DNA of 64,000 bases, from contig NZ_CP027707.1 of assembly GCF_003850345.1 (NCBI RefSeq), positions 682,001 through 746,000 of the forward strand, given 5' to 3'. The DNA comes from Pseudomonas chlororaphis subsp. piscium (GTDB taxonomy: Bacteria > Pseudomonadota > Gammaproteobacteria > Pseudomonadales > Pseudomonadaceae). Positions 31,290 to 39,561 of this stretch are shown piece by piece; position 1 is the first letter of the stretch; every line of letters begins with the position of its first letter. The notes under the pieces were generated by a model. It was not told the DNA's origin, ran no database searches, and saw only the letters and a list, made by a program, of their open reading frames with translations. The position numbers and the translations under genes are program-made.

Positions 31290-32150
31290 TCAGCGGCCGA
31301 GATACACCTCGATCACCCGTTCGTTTTCCTGCACCTGTTCCAGCGACCCTTCGGCCAGCACGCTGCCCTGGTGCAGCACGGTGACGTGGTCGGCGATCGA
31401 GCCGACGAAGCCCATGTCGTGCTCCACCACCATCAGCGAATGCTTGCCCGCCAGGCGCTTGAACAGCTCGGCGGTGAACTCGGTCTCGGCGTCGGTCATG
31501 CCCGCCACCGGCTCGTCGAGCAGCAGCAGTTGCGGGTCCTGCATCAGCAGCATGCCGATTTCCAGGAACTGCTTCTGGCCGTGGGACAGCAGGCCGGCCT
31601 GGCGCTCCACTGACGCCGTCAGGCGAATGGTTTCCAGCACTTCGTCGATCCGGTCTTTCTGCTCGCCGGAGAGTTTCGCCCGCAGGCTGGCCCACACCGA
31701 CTTGTCGGTCTTCTGTGCCAGCTCCAGGTTTTCGAACACGCTCAGGGCTTCGAACACCGTGGGCTTCTGGAACTTGCGGCCGATCCCGGCCTGGGCGATC
31801 TGCACCTCGCTCATCTGCGTCAGGTCCAGGGTTTCGCCGAACCAGGCCTTGCCCTGGGTGGGCCGGGTCTTGCCGGTGATCACGTCCATCAGGGTGGTCT
31901 TGCCCGCACCGTTGGGGCCGATGATGCAGCGCAGCTCGCTGACGCCGATGTACAGGTTGAGGTCGTTGAGCGCCTTGAAACCGTCGAAGCTGACGCTGAT
32001 GTCTTCCAGGGTCAGGATGGTGCCGTGGCGGGTGTTCAGGCCCTTGCCGGCGGCCTGGCCGAGGCCGATGGCGTCGCGGCTGCTACCGGCGTCCTTGTTG
32101 GGTTCGAGGATGGGCTCAAGCATGAAGTCGGCCGTCGGTGTGATTCTCAT
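31290..32150 (-). CDS. urtD: Urea ABC transporter ATP-binding subunit UrtD
   Basis: 286-residue LivG-type ATPase with Walker A GPNGAGKT (about residues 75-82), signature LSHGQKQFLEIGMLL, and Walker B LLLLDEPVAGMTD, all UrtD-specific variants. It has a roughly 40-residue N-terminal extension before the ABC core. The open frame continues far upstream through urtC in another frame; the ATG at 32150 overlaps the urtC stop by 4 bases and is taken as start. Confidence 0.95.
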   Translation of the reverse strand: MRITPTADFMLEPILEPNKDAGSSRDAIGLGQAAGKGLNTRHGTILTLEDISVSFDGFKALNDLNLYIGVSELRCIIGPNGAGKTTLMDVITGKTRPTQGKAWFGETLDLTQMSEVQIAQAGIGRKFQKPTVFEALSVFENLELAQKTDKSVWASLRAKLSGEQKDRIDEVLETIRLTASVERQAGLLSHGQKQFLEIGMLLMQDPQLLLLDEPVAGMTDAETEFTAELFKRLAGKHSLMVVEHDMGFVGSIADHVTVLHQGSVLAEGSLEQVQENERVIEVYLGR

Positions 32151-33226
32151 GATTCGCCCCTTTTCTTCAGCAAACCGATCACGCCCTTGGGCAGGTACAG
32201 GGTCACGACGATAAACAGCGCGCCAAGGAAGAACAGCCAGTATTCCGGGAAGGCCACGGTGAACCAGCTCTTCATGCCGTTGACCACGCCGGCGCCGAGC
32301 AGCGGGCCGATCAGCGTGCCGCGACCGCCCAGGGCGACCCACACGGCGGCCTCGATGGAGTTGGTCGGCGACATTTCGCTGGGGTTGATGATGCCCACCT
32401 GCGGCACATACAAGGCGCCGGCCAGGCCGCAGAGCACCGCGCTCAGCACCCAGACGAACAGCTTGAAGCCGCGTGGGTCGTAGCCGCAGAACATCAGGCG
32501 GTTTTCCGCATCGCGCAGCGCGGTCAGCACCCGGCCGAACTTGCTCCGGGCCAGGCGCCAGCCGATGTACAGGCTGGCCACCAGCAACAGCACGGTGGCC
32601 AGGAACAGCACCGCGCGGGTGCCCGGCTCGGTGATGCCGAAGCCGAGGATGGTGCGGAAGTTGGTGAAGCCGTTGTTGCCGCCAAAGCCGGTCTCGTTGC
32701 GAAAGAACAGGAGCATGCCGGCGAAGGTCAGGGCCTGGGTCATGATCGAGAAATACACGCCCTTGATCCGCGAACGGAAGGCGAAGAAACCGAACACCAA
32801 TGCCAGCAAGCCTGGCGCCAGGACCACCAGGCACATCGCCCAGAGGAAGCTGCCGGTGCCGCTCCAGTACCAGGGCAGTTCGCTCCACGAGAGGAAGGTC
32901 ATGAACGCCGGCAGGCTGTCCCCCGCGGCCTGGCGCATCAGGTACATGCCCATGGCGTAGCCGCCGAGGGCGAAGAACAGGCCATGGCCTAGGGACAGCA
33001 GCCCGGCATAACCCCAGACCAGGTCCAGGGCCAGGGCGACTATGGCGTAGCAGAGGATCTTGCCCACCAGGGTCAGGGTGTAGGCCGAGACATGCAGCGG
33101 GTTGTCCGGCGCCAGCAGCGAGAGCAGCGGCAGGGCCAGCAGCACCACCAGGATCAGTGCGCCGACGGCGACGGAAACCTTGGGGCCGGCTTTCTGGCTG
33201 GCGGTAATGAGCAATGGTTGATTCAT
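32147..33226 (-). CDS. urtC: Urea ABC transporter permease UrtC
   Basis: 359-residue LivM-type permease with eight or more hydrophobic segments, the LDLVWGYAGLLSLGHGLFFALGGY motif (core GYAGLLSLGHG, about residues 70-80) and coupling loop LTALRDAENRLMFCGYDP. The frame opens upstream to 33337, but the ATG at 33226 gives the natural hydrophilic N-terminus MNQPLLITASQKAG. That ATG overlaps by 4 bases the stop of a small ORF at 33223-33483. Confidence 0.94.
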   Translation of the reverse strand: MNQPLLITASQKAGPKVSVAVGALILVVLLALPLLSLLAPDNPLHVSAYTLTLVGKILCYAIVALALDLVWGYAGLLSLGHGLFFALGGYAMGMYLMRQAAGDSLPAFMTFLSWSELPWYWSGTGSFLWAMCLVVLAPGLLALVFGFFAFRSRIKGVYFSIMTQALTFAGMLLFFRNETGFGGNNGFTNFRTILGFGITEPGTRAVLFLATVLLLVASLYIGWRLARSKFGRVLTALRDAENRLMFCGYDPRGFKLFVWVLSAVLCGLAGALYVPQVGIINPSEMSPTNSIEAAVWVALGGRGTLIGPLLGAGVVNGMKSWFTVAFPEYWLFFLGALFIVVTLYLPKGVIGLLKKRGES

Positions 33227-33483
33227 CGGGGCGTGCTCGCGTCCAGGGACGCACCGCGGTGCAGGCTGTCGGCGTGCCAGGCAAGGCGCGGGGCGCAGGT
33301 GATGGTTGTTCCCTCGGCAAGACCCGCAACGCGGCATGGCGCGTCGACAGTCGCACCCCGCAGGGTCGTTGCCTCGATGGTGGCGAGGCCTGTTTCGATA
33401 TGGCTGTTGGCAAACATCTTCATCTTCCTTCTCGGTGCCGCCACCAGCGAGGCAGCGGCGCGGTCGTCAATGGGCGTGAGCAT
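33223..33483 (-). CDS. Possible small protein encoded between urtB and urtC, function unknown
   Basis: 86-codon open frame whose ATG lies 7 bases after the urtB stop and whose TGA overlaps the urtC ATG (ATGA), so it fits the operon geometry exactly. By hand count about 80% of its codons end in G or C, as in real genes of this genome. The product (MLTPIDDRAAASLVAAPRRK at the start, then a short KMKMFANSHIETG segment) has no signal peptide, TM helix or domain I recognise. No strong Shine-Dalgarno is visible. It may be a genuine small gene or the decayed upstream part of the urtC leader. Confidence 0.4.
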   Translation of the reverse strand: MLTPIDDRAAASLVAAPRRKMKMFANSHIETGLATIEATTLRGATVDAPCRVAGLAEGTTITCAPRLAWHADSLHRGASLDASTPR

Positions 33484-33490
33484 GCCCCGC

Positions 33491-34987
33491 TTAGTCGATC
33501 ACCCGTCCCTTGAGTGCGAAGAGGCCTTGCGGACGTTTCTGGATAAACAGAATGATCAGCGCGAGGATCAGGATCTTGCCGAGCACGGCGCCGATCTGCG
33601 GTTCGAGAATCTTGTTGGCTATCCCCAGGCCGAACGCGGCGAACACGCTACCGGCCAGCTGGCCGACGCCGCCGAGCACCACCACCAGGAACGAGTCGAT
33701 GATGTAGCTCTGGCCCAGGTCCGGGCCGACGTTGCCGATCTGGCTCAGGGCCACGCCACCGAGTCCGGCGATGCCGGAGCCGAGGCCGAAGGCGAGCATG
33801 TCGACCCGTCCTGTCGGTACGCCGCAGCAGGCGGCCATGTTGCGGTTCTGGGTGACCGCACGCACGTTCAGGCCCAGGCGGGTCTTGTTCAGCAGCAGCC
33901 AGGTGAGTACGACGACAAACAACGCGAAGGCGATGATCACGATGCGGTTGTAGGGCAGCACCAGGTTGGGCAGCACCTGGATCCCGCCGGACAGCCAGGC
34001 CGGGTTCGACACCTCGACGTTCTGCGCGCCGAACACCAGGCGCACCAGTTGGATCAGCATCAGGCTGATGCCCCAGGTGGCGAGCAGGGTTTCCAGGGGC
34101 CGGCCGTAGAGATGGCGGATCACCGTGCGTTCCAGGGCCATGCCGATGCCGGCGGTGACGAAGAACGCCACCGGCAGCGCGATCAGCGGGTAGAACTCGA
34201 TGGCCTGCGGGGCGTAGCGCTGGAACAGCAACTGCACCATGTAGGTGGAGTAGGCGCCGAGCATCAGCATCTCGCCGTGGGCCATGTTGATCACCCCGAG
34301 CAGGCCGAAGGTGATCGCCAGGCCCAGGGCCGCCAGCAGCAGGATCGAGCCCAGGGACATGCCGCTGAAGGCCTGGCCCAGCACTTCGCCCACCAGCAGC
34401 TTGCGCTTGACCTGGGCCAGGCTGGTTTCGGCGGCGGTGCGTACCCCTGCATCGGCTTCCACACCGGGTTCGAGCAGGCCTTCGAGGCGGGTGCGGGCCA
34501 GCGGGTCGCCGGTTTCACCCAGCAGGCGTACCGCGGCCAGGCGCACGGCCGGGTCGCTGTCCACCAGTTGCAGGTTGGCCAGGGCCAGGCTCAGGGCGTC
34601 GTGCACGGCCTGGTCCTGTTCGGCGGCCAGGCTGGCATCGAGGAATTTCAACTGCGCCGGCTTGGCGCTTTTCTGCAACTGCTGCGCGGCGGCCAGACGG
34701 ATGCTGGCGTCGGCGGCGAGCAGTTGATGGCTGGCCATGGCGGTGTCGATCAGACCCCGCAGGCGATTGTTCAGGCGCAAGGTCTTGGCTTGCCCATCGA
34801 CGGTCAGCTGGCCTTGCTGCAAGGCGCCGAGCAGTTCGAGGCGCGCCGGGTCGGGCTGCGCGGCCCAGCTTTCCAGGAGCCTGGCCTGTTGCGTGGGATT
34901 GGCCGCGACGAAGTCTTCGGCGTCTCCTGCGTGGACGGCGATCGGCAACAACAGGAGGCAGGCCAGAAGCAGGCGAAAAAGGGACAT
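33491..34987 (-). CDS. urtB: Urea ABC transporter permease UrtB
   Basis: 498-residue LivH-type permease with the long N-terminal extension typical of proteobacterial UrtB: a signal peptide (MSLFRLLLACLLLLPIAVHA), a roughly 170-residue periplasmic helical-repeat-like region (LAAAQQLQKS..., ALANLQLVDSDPAVRLAAVRLLGE), then the membrane core from about 200 (ALGLAITFGLLGVINMAHGEMLMLGAY) with coupling loop VRAVTQNRNMAACCGVPTGRVD. Functions with UrtC as the urea channel. Confidence 0.95.
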   Translation of the reverse strand: MSLFRLLLACLLLLPIAVHAGDAEDFVAANPTQQARLLESWAAQPDPARLELLGALQQGQLTVDGQAKTLRLNNRLRGLIDTAMASHQLLAADASIRLAAAQQLQKSAKPAQLKFLDASLAAEQDQAVHDALSLALANLQLVDSDPAVRLAAVRLLGETGDPLARTRLEGLLEPGVEADAGVRTAAETSLAQVKRKLLVGEVLGQAFSGMSLGSILLLAALGLAITFGLLGVINMAHGEMLMLGAYSTYMVQLLFQRYAPQAIEFYPLIALPVAFFVTAGIGMALERTVIRHLYGRPLETLLATWGISLMLIQLVRLVFGAQNVEVSNPAWLSGGIQVLPNLVLPYNRIVIIAFALFVVVLTWLLLNKTRLGLNVRAVTQNRNMAACCGVPTGRVDMLAFGLGSGIAGLGGVALSQIGNVGPDLGQSYIIDSFLVVVLGGVGQLAGSVFAAFGLGIANKILEPQIGAVLGKILILALIILFIQKRPQGLFALKGRVID

Positions 34988-35017
34988 GGTGACGTCCTTG
35001 AGTGCGACAGAGAACCC

Positions 35018-35091
35018 TGTAGGAGCGAAGCTTGCTCGCGATGGCGGCCCATCAGGTACACCGCTATCGCGGGCAAGCCTCGCTCCTACAG
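35018..35091. repeat. REP inverted pair inside the urt operon (urtA-urtB gap)
   Basis: TGTAGGAGCGAAGCTTGCTCG at 35018 and inverted ATCGCGGGCAAGCCTCGCTCC ending CTACAG at 35091, within the 121-base gap between urtA and urtB. Confidence 0.85.
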
Positions 35092-35108
35092 AAGGATGGA
35101 TGCGGCGA

Positions 35109-36374
35109 TCAGTTGCTCTTCACCGCGTAATCCGGCTTCTTGTCGTTGCCCGGAATGAACGGGCTCCATGGTTGGGCGCGGATCGGGCCTTCGGTCTGCC
35201 AGACCACGCTGAACTGACCGTCCGGCTGGATCTCGCCGATCATCACCGGCTTGTGCAGGTGGTGGTTGGTCTTGTCCATGGTCAGGGTGTAGCCCGACGG
35301 CGCGGCGAAGGTCTGGCCGGCCAGGGCTTCGCGGACCTTGTCGACGTCGGTGGACTTGGCTTTCTCCACCGCCTGGGCCCACATGTGGATGCCGACGTAG
35401 GTGGCTTCCATCGGGTCGTTGGTCACGGCTTTATCCGCGCCCGGCAGCTTCTTGGCCTTGGCGTAGGCTTTCCAGTCGGCGACGAACTTCTGGTTCACCG
35501 GGTTCTCCACGGACTCGAAGTAGTTCCAGGCCGCGAGGTTGCCTACCAGCGGCTTGGTGTCGATGCCGCGCAGTTCTTCCTCGCCCACGGAGAAAGCCAC
35601 TACCGGTACGTCGGTGGCTTTCAGGCCCTGGTTGGCCAGTTCCTTGTAGAACGGCACGTTGGAGTCGCCGTTGACCGTGGAAATGACCGCGGTCTTGCCG
35701 CCGGCGGAGAATTTCTTGATGTTGGCGACGATGGTTTGGTAGTCGCTGTGGCCGAACGGGGTGTAGACCTCTTCGATGTCCTTGTCGGCCACGCCTTTGG
35801 AATGCAGGAAGGAGCGCAGGATCTTGTTGGTGGTGCGCGGGTAGACATAGTCGGTGCCGAGCAGGAAGAAGCGCTTGGCGCTGCCGCCGTCTTCGCTCAT
35901 CAGGTATTCCACCGCCGGGATCGCCTGCTGGTTAGGCGCCGCGCCGGTGTAGAACACGTTCGGCGACATCTCTTCGCCTTCGTATTGCACCGGGTAGAAC
36001 AGCAGGCCGTTGAGTTCTTCGAACACCGGCAGCACCGACTTGCGCGACACCGAGGTCCAGCAGCCGAACACCACGGCGACCTTGTCCTGGGTCAGCAGCT
36101 GCCGGCCTTTCTCGGCGAACAGCGGCCAGTTCGACGCCGGGTCGACCACCACCGCCTCGAGCTTTTTACCGTTGACGCCGCCCTTGGCGTTGATCTCGTC
36201 AATGGTCATCAGCGCCATGTCCTTGAGCGAGGTTTCGGAGATCGCCATGGTCCCCGACAGCGAATGCAGGATACCGACCTTGATGGTCTCGGCGGCCTGG
36301 ACGGTCCAGGTCATGCCCATCGCGGCAATGCTTGCCGTGAGTGTGAAAGCCTTGATCAAGCTGCGACGCTTCAT
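35109..36374 (-). CDS. urtA: Urea ABC transporter substrate-binding protein UrtA
   Basis: 421-residue periplasmic binding protein with a signal peptide (KAFTLTASIAAMGMTWTVQAAE, residues about 9-30). The mature part is close to urea/short-amide-binding proteins: VGILHSLSGTMAISETSLKD, VVDPASNWPLFAEK and GCWTSVSRKSVLPVFEE. First gene of urtABCDE-ureDABC; a sigma-54 promoter lies 66-82 bases upstream, with NtrC-like dyads further up. Confidence 0.96.
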   Translation of the reverse strand: MKRRSLIKAFTLTASIAAMGMTWTVQAAETIKVGILHSLSGTMAISETSLKDMALMTIDEINAKGGVNGKKLEAVVVDPASNWPLFAEKGRQLLTQDKVAVVFGCWTSVSRKSVLPVFEELNGLLFYPVQYEGEEMSPNVFYTGAAPNQQAIPAVEYLMSEDGGSAKRFFLLGTDYVYPRTTNKILRSFLHSKGVADKDIEEVYTPFGHSDYQTIVANIKKFSAGGKTAVISTVNGDSNVPFYKELANQGLKATDVPVVAFSVGEEELRGIDTKPLVGNLAAWNYFESVENPVNQKFVADWKAYAKAKKLPGADKAVTNDPMEATYVGIHMWAQAVEKAKSTDVDKVREALAGQTFAAPSGYTLTMDKTNHHLHKPVMIGEIQPDGQFSVVWQTEGPIRAQPWSPFIPGNDKKPDYAVKSN

Positions 36375-36439
36375 TGTGCGATCTCCATGAACTTATGAAT
36401 TTTCTTGGTTGGCAGATGCGGACTACTGAAGGGCTGTTT

Positions 36440-36456
36440 TGCAAGGGGTGTGCCTA
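36440..36456 (-). promoter_or_regulatory. Sigma-54 (RpoN) -24/-12 promoter for urtABCDE-ureDABC
   Basis: On the minus strand TAGGCACACCCCTTGCA. It has GG-N10-GC spacing and two mismatches to TTGGCACGNNNNTTGCW. It predicts a start point around 36428 and a leader of about 54 bases before urtA. Confidence 0.75.
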
Positions 36457-36509
36457 GTCGGCACAGGGCATGAAAACGTCGCTTTTACGGAGTGGGGGAG
36501 AAAGCTGGC

Positions 36510-36566
36510 GCACCAATGCGGGGCCATCAGGCGTCTTTGGTGCGGACGAATGCGCTTCGTTGGTGC
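36510..36566. promoter_or_regulatory. Two NtrC-like dyads upstream of urtA
   Basis: GCACCAATGCGGGGC at 36510-36524 and GCGCTTCGTTGGTGC at 36552-36566 each fit GCAC-N7-GTGC with one mismatch. An isolated TTTGGTGC half-site is at 36536-36543. They lie about 55-125 bases upstream of the sigma-54 element, where enhancers are expected. Confidence 0.5.
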
Positions 36567-36595
36567 CGGGTGGAGGCAGCCCGGTGTGGCTTTTC

Positions 36596-36684
36596 TGTAG
36601 GAGCGAGGCTTGCCCGCGATAGCGTCCTCAAGGAGTACGTTTTCGGCCTGACGATCGCCATCGCGGGCAAGCCTCGCTCCTACA
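36596..36684. repeat. REP inverted pair upstream of the urt promoter
   Basis: TGTAGGAGCGAGGCTTGCCC from 36596 and inverted ATCGCGGGCAAGCCTCGCTCC ending CTACA at 36684. Lies between the 3' end of the metal ABC permease gene and the urtA enhancer region. Confidence 0.85.
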
Positions 36685-36692
36685 AACACCTT

Positions 36693-37703
36693 TCAGCGGC
36701 GGCGCATCAGGCCGATGAAAAACAACCCGCCAATGGCCGCCGTGGCCACGCCTATGGGCAGGTCTTCGGGGGCGATCAGGGTGCGGGCGGCGACATCGAC
36801 CCACACCAGGAACACGCTGCCCAGCAGCACGCACACCGGCAACAGCCGACGATGCTCGGCACCGACAAGACGCCGGGCGATATGCGGCACCATCAGCCCG
36901 ACGAAGCCGATGGAGCCGCTGATGGACACCAGTACCCCGGTCATCAGCGAGGCGATCAGGAACACCCGCAGCCGCACGTTGCGGGCATTCAAACCGAGGG
37001 TCACGGCGGTCTGCTCGCCAGCCATCAGCGCGTTCAACGGCCGCGCCATGCCCAGCAGCAGGACCAGCCCGAGCACTACGCTGGCCGCCGGCACCGCCAG
37101 CAGTTCCCAGCGCGCCAGGCCCAGCCCGCCGAGCATCCAGAACATCACCGCCGAGCTGGCGCGGTGGTCGCCCATGAACAGCAGCAGGTTGGCCACCGCC
37201 ATCATCACGAAGGACACCGCCACCCCGCACAGCAGCAGGCGGTCACTGTCGAGCCGGCCATGGCGCGCGGCGATGCCGAGCACCAGCAGCATGCTCGCCA
37301 GGGCGCCGATAAAGGCAGCGATGGGCAGGGTCAGCAGGCCGACGATTTCACCCACATGCAGCACCACGATCACCGCGCCCAGGGTGGCGCCGGAGGTCAC
37401 GCCGAGCAGGTGCGGGTCGGCCAGCGGATTGCGCGTCACCGCTTGCAGCACCGCGCCGATCAACGCCAGCCCGGCGCCGACCAGGGCTCCGAGCAGCATG
37501 CGCGGCACGCGGATCAGCCAGACGATATGTTCCTGCCCGGCGCTCCAGTCCACCTCGCCCAGGCCGAAGGCCTTGTGCAGCAGGATGCGCCAGACCACGT
37601 CCACTGGCACCCGCGCCGAGCCGAAGCCCAGGGACAACACGCAGGACGCCAGCAGCAACGCGCCGAGGGCAGTCAGCAACAAGGCATAACGACGATCGAT
37701 CAT
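36693..37703 (-). CDS. FecCD/BtuC-family ABC transporter permease
   Basis: 336-residue permease with about ten TM helices of the FecCD family (iron-chelate, haem, cobalamin and metal-chelate importers). Conserved segments include RVPRMLLGALVGAGLALIGA (about 69-88), NPLADPHLLGVTSGA (about 95-109) and GLMVPHIARRLVGAEHRR. Its start overlaps the binding-protein stop by 4 bases. The order TonB receptor-ATPase-binding protein-permease matches PA2911-PA2914 of P. aeruginosa. Substrate is discussed under the Zur-like box. Confidence 0.92.
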   Translation of the reverse strand: MIDRRYALLLTALGALLLASCVLSLGFGSARVPVDVVWRILLHKAFGLGEVDWSAGQEHIVWLIRVPRMLLGALVGAGLALIGAVLQAVTRNPLADPHLLGVTSGATLGAVIVVLHVGEIVGLLTLPIAAFIGALASMLLVLGIAARHGRLDSDRLLLCGVAVSFVMMAVANLLLFMGDHRASSAVMFWMLGGLGLARWELLAVPAASVVLGLVLLLGMARPLNALMAGEQTAVTLGLNARNVRLRVFLIASLMTGVLVSISGSIGFVGLMVPHIARRLVGAEHRRLLPVCVLLGSVFLVWVDVAARTLIAPEDLPIGVATAAIGGLFFIGLMRRR

Positions 37704-38671
37704 GCGCCGTGGAAACCCTTGGCCAGGGTTTCCACCGCTTCGACGTTATCGATGCCCGGCGTGGCCTGCACGTAGGGGATCACGATAAAGCGCTGGTTGC
37801 GGATCGCGTCCACCGATTGCAGCGCCTTGTTGTTGAGCAGGAACTGCTGCTTCTGTTCGGCGCTGATTTCGCTGTAGTCGACGATCACTATCACCTGCGG
37901 GTTGCGCTCGACCACGGTTTCCCAGTTGACCCGGGTCCAGCTGGCCTCGACGTCGTCGAGGATGTTGCGCCCGCCGGCGGCGTCGATCAACGCCTGGGGC
38001 ATGCCCAGGCGTCCGGAGGTCATGGCGCGGTCTTCGCCGCTGTCGTAGAGGAACACCCGCGGTTTTTCCGTGGGCAGGTCCTGCTGGATCGCGGCGACCT
38101 GTTGCTGCATGTCGGCGATCAACTGGTTGGCGCGGTCCTGCACATCGAAGATCCGCCCCAGGTTGCGCAGGTCGTTGTAGGTGTCGTCGAGGCTGGCCGG
38201 CGGGCGCTTCATCACGAAGGCGCAGGACTCGGTCAGCTCCAGCACATTGATGCCCAGCGGGGTCAGGGTCTGCGGGGTCAGGTCGCCGCCGACGCGCATG
38301 CCGTAGTCCCAGCCGGCGAAGAAGAAGTCGACATTGGCGTCGAGCAGGGTTTCCACCGACGGGTACTTGGCCGCCAGCTCCGGCAGGCCGTCGAGGATGC
38401 TCCGCATCTCGGGCGTCACCGCCTTCCAGCCGCTGATGCCGCTGTAGCCGACCATGCGCGACTTGAGGCCGAGGGCGAGCATCATCTGGGTCATGTTGAT
38501 GTCGTGGCTCAGGGCGTGTTTCGGCGCCTCCTTGAAGGTCACCTCGCGGTTGCAGCTGTGGACGGTCAGCGGGTAACGGGTGGCTTCGGCGCAGGCCTGG
38601 CCGGCGAGCAGCGACAGGGCCAGGCACAGGCTGGAGCGAAACAGGCTGTTGAGTGAGACGCGCGGGATCAT
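37700..38671 (-). CDS. ABC transporter periplasmic metal-chelate-binding protein (BtuF/FecB superfamily)
   Basis: 323-residue class III periplasmic binding protein. It has a signal peptide (SSLCLALSLLAGQACA ending near residue 28), an N lobe with HSCNREVTFKEAPKHALSHD, and a C lobe ending at DNVEAVETLAKGFHGA. The long inter-lobe helix region is around 160-190. It overlaps both neighbours by 4 bases, so the ATPase, binding protein and permease form a coupled cassette. The ligand is probably a metal chelate; family membership alone does not decide between iron, cobalamin and zinc compounds. Confidence 0.9.
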   Translation of the reverse strand: MIPRVSLNSLFRSSLCLALSLLAGQACAEATRYPLTVHSCNREVTFKEAPKHALSHDINMTQMMLALGLKSRMVGYSGISGWKAVTPEMRSILDGLPELAAKYPSVETLLDANVDFFFAGWDYGMRVGGDLTPQTLTPLGINVLELTESCAFVMKRPPASLDDTYNDLRNLGRIFDVQDRANQLIADMQQQVAAIQQDLPTEKPRVFLYDSGEDRAMTSGRLGMPQALIDAAGGRNILDDVEASWTRVNWETVVERNPQVIVIVDYSEISAEQKQQFLLNNKALQSVDAIRNQRFIVIPYVQATPGIDNVEAVETLAKGFHGA

Positions 38672-39456
38672 GGTTGGGTTATCCAGGTGATTCGTGGGTA
38701 GCCGGACAGCGGGTGTTGGTCGACCAGGGCCTGGACGCCGAATACCTGCTGCAGCAGTTCGCGGGTCAGCACTTCGGCCGGCGTGCCACTGGCGACGATG
38801 CGTCCGTGATCGATCACGTACAGGCGGTCGCAGAAAGCGGCGGCGAGGTTCAGGTCATGGATGCTGGCGAGGGTGCCGATGCCCAGGCGCTTGACCCGTT
38901 GCAGCAGCTCCAGTTGATAGCGCGGGTCGAGGTGGTTGGTCGGCTCGTCGAGGATCAGCAGTTGCGGTTGCTGGGCCAGGGCGCGGGCCAGGATCACCCG
39001 CTGCTTTTCCCCGCCGGACAGGGTGGCGAAGGCATGCGCCTCGAAGCCCAGCAGGCCCACCGACTCCAGCGCCTGGCGGGCGATGGCGCGGTCTGCGGCG
39101 CTGTCGGCGTCGAACAGGCCCTTGTGCGGCGTGCGGCCCATGGCGACCACTTCTTCGACGGTCAGGCCGAAGGCATCGGGAAACTCCTGCAACACCACGG
39201 CGATGCGTTGCGCGCACCAGCGCGGCGTCTGCTTCCAGACGTTGTAGTGATCGAGCAGGACTTCGCCCTGGTCCGGCCGGCTGAAGCGATAGCTGCAACG
39301 CAGCAGGCTGGTCTTGCCGCTGCCGTTGGGGCCGATCAGCCCGACGAACTCCCCCGGCGCCACTCGCAGGCTGGCCTCACGCAGTTGGAACTGGTGATGA
39401 CAGTGGCCCTGGCCCAGGGGCGTCCAGGCCAGGTTGGTGAGGTTCAGCGAGGTCAT
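38668..39456 (-). CDS. ABC transporter ATP-binding protein (FecE/BtuD type)
   Basis: 262-residue ATPase. Walker A GPNGSGKT (about 42-49), signature LSGGEKQRVILARA, Walker B LLILDEPTNHLDPRYQ, then ASIHDLNLAAAFCDR with the H-loop. It is typical of importers for iron-siderophore, haem and cobalamin. Downstream genes overlap it; upstream, a REP (39494-39549) separates it from the TonB receptor. Confidence 0.93.
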   Translation of the reverse strand: MTSLNLTNLAWTPLGQGHCHHQFQLREASLRVAPGEFVGLIGPNGSGKTSLLRCSYRFSRPDQGEVLLDHYNVWKQTPRWCAQRIAVVLQEFPDAFGLTVEEVVAMGRTPHKGLFDADSAADRAIARQALESVGLLGFEAHAFATLSGGEKQRVILARALAQQPQLLILDEPTNHLDPRYQLELLQRVKRLGIGTLASIHDLNLAAAFCDRLYVIDHGRIVASGTPAEVLTRELLQQVFGVQALVDQHPLSGYPRITWITQP

Positions 39457-39493
39457 GCGGTTGCTCTTGAATACGGGGTGATGCGACAGGCGT

Positions 39494-39549
39494 CGTCGCG
39501 GGCAAGTCGGATCGCCGCCCGCTCTGTAGGAGCGAGGCTTGCCCGCGAT
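39494..39549. repeat. REP element between the TonB receptor and its ABC genes
   Basis: A GTCGCGGGCAAG half (39494) with altered arm and a direct copy TGTAGGAGCGAGGCTTGCCC (39525-39544). It sits within the 105-base gap of a co-directional gene set. Confidence 0.8.
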
Positions 39550-39561
39550 GGGGCCATCGGC

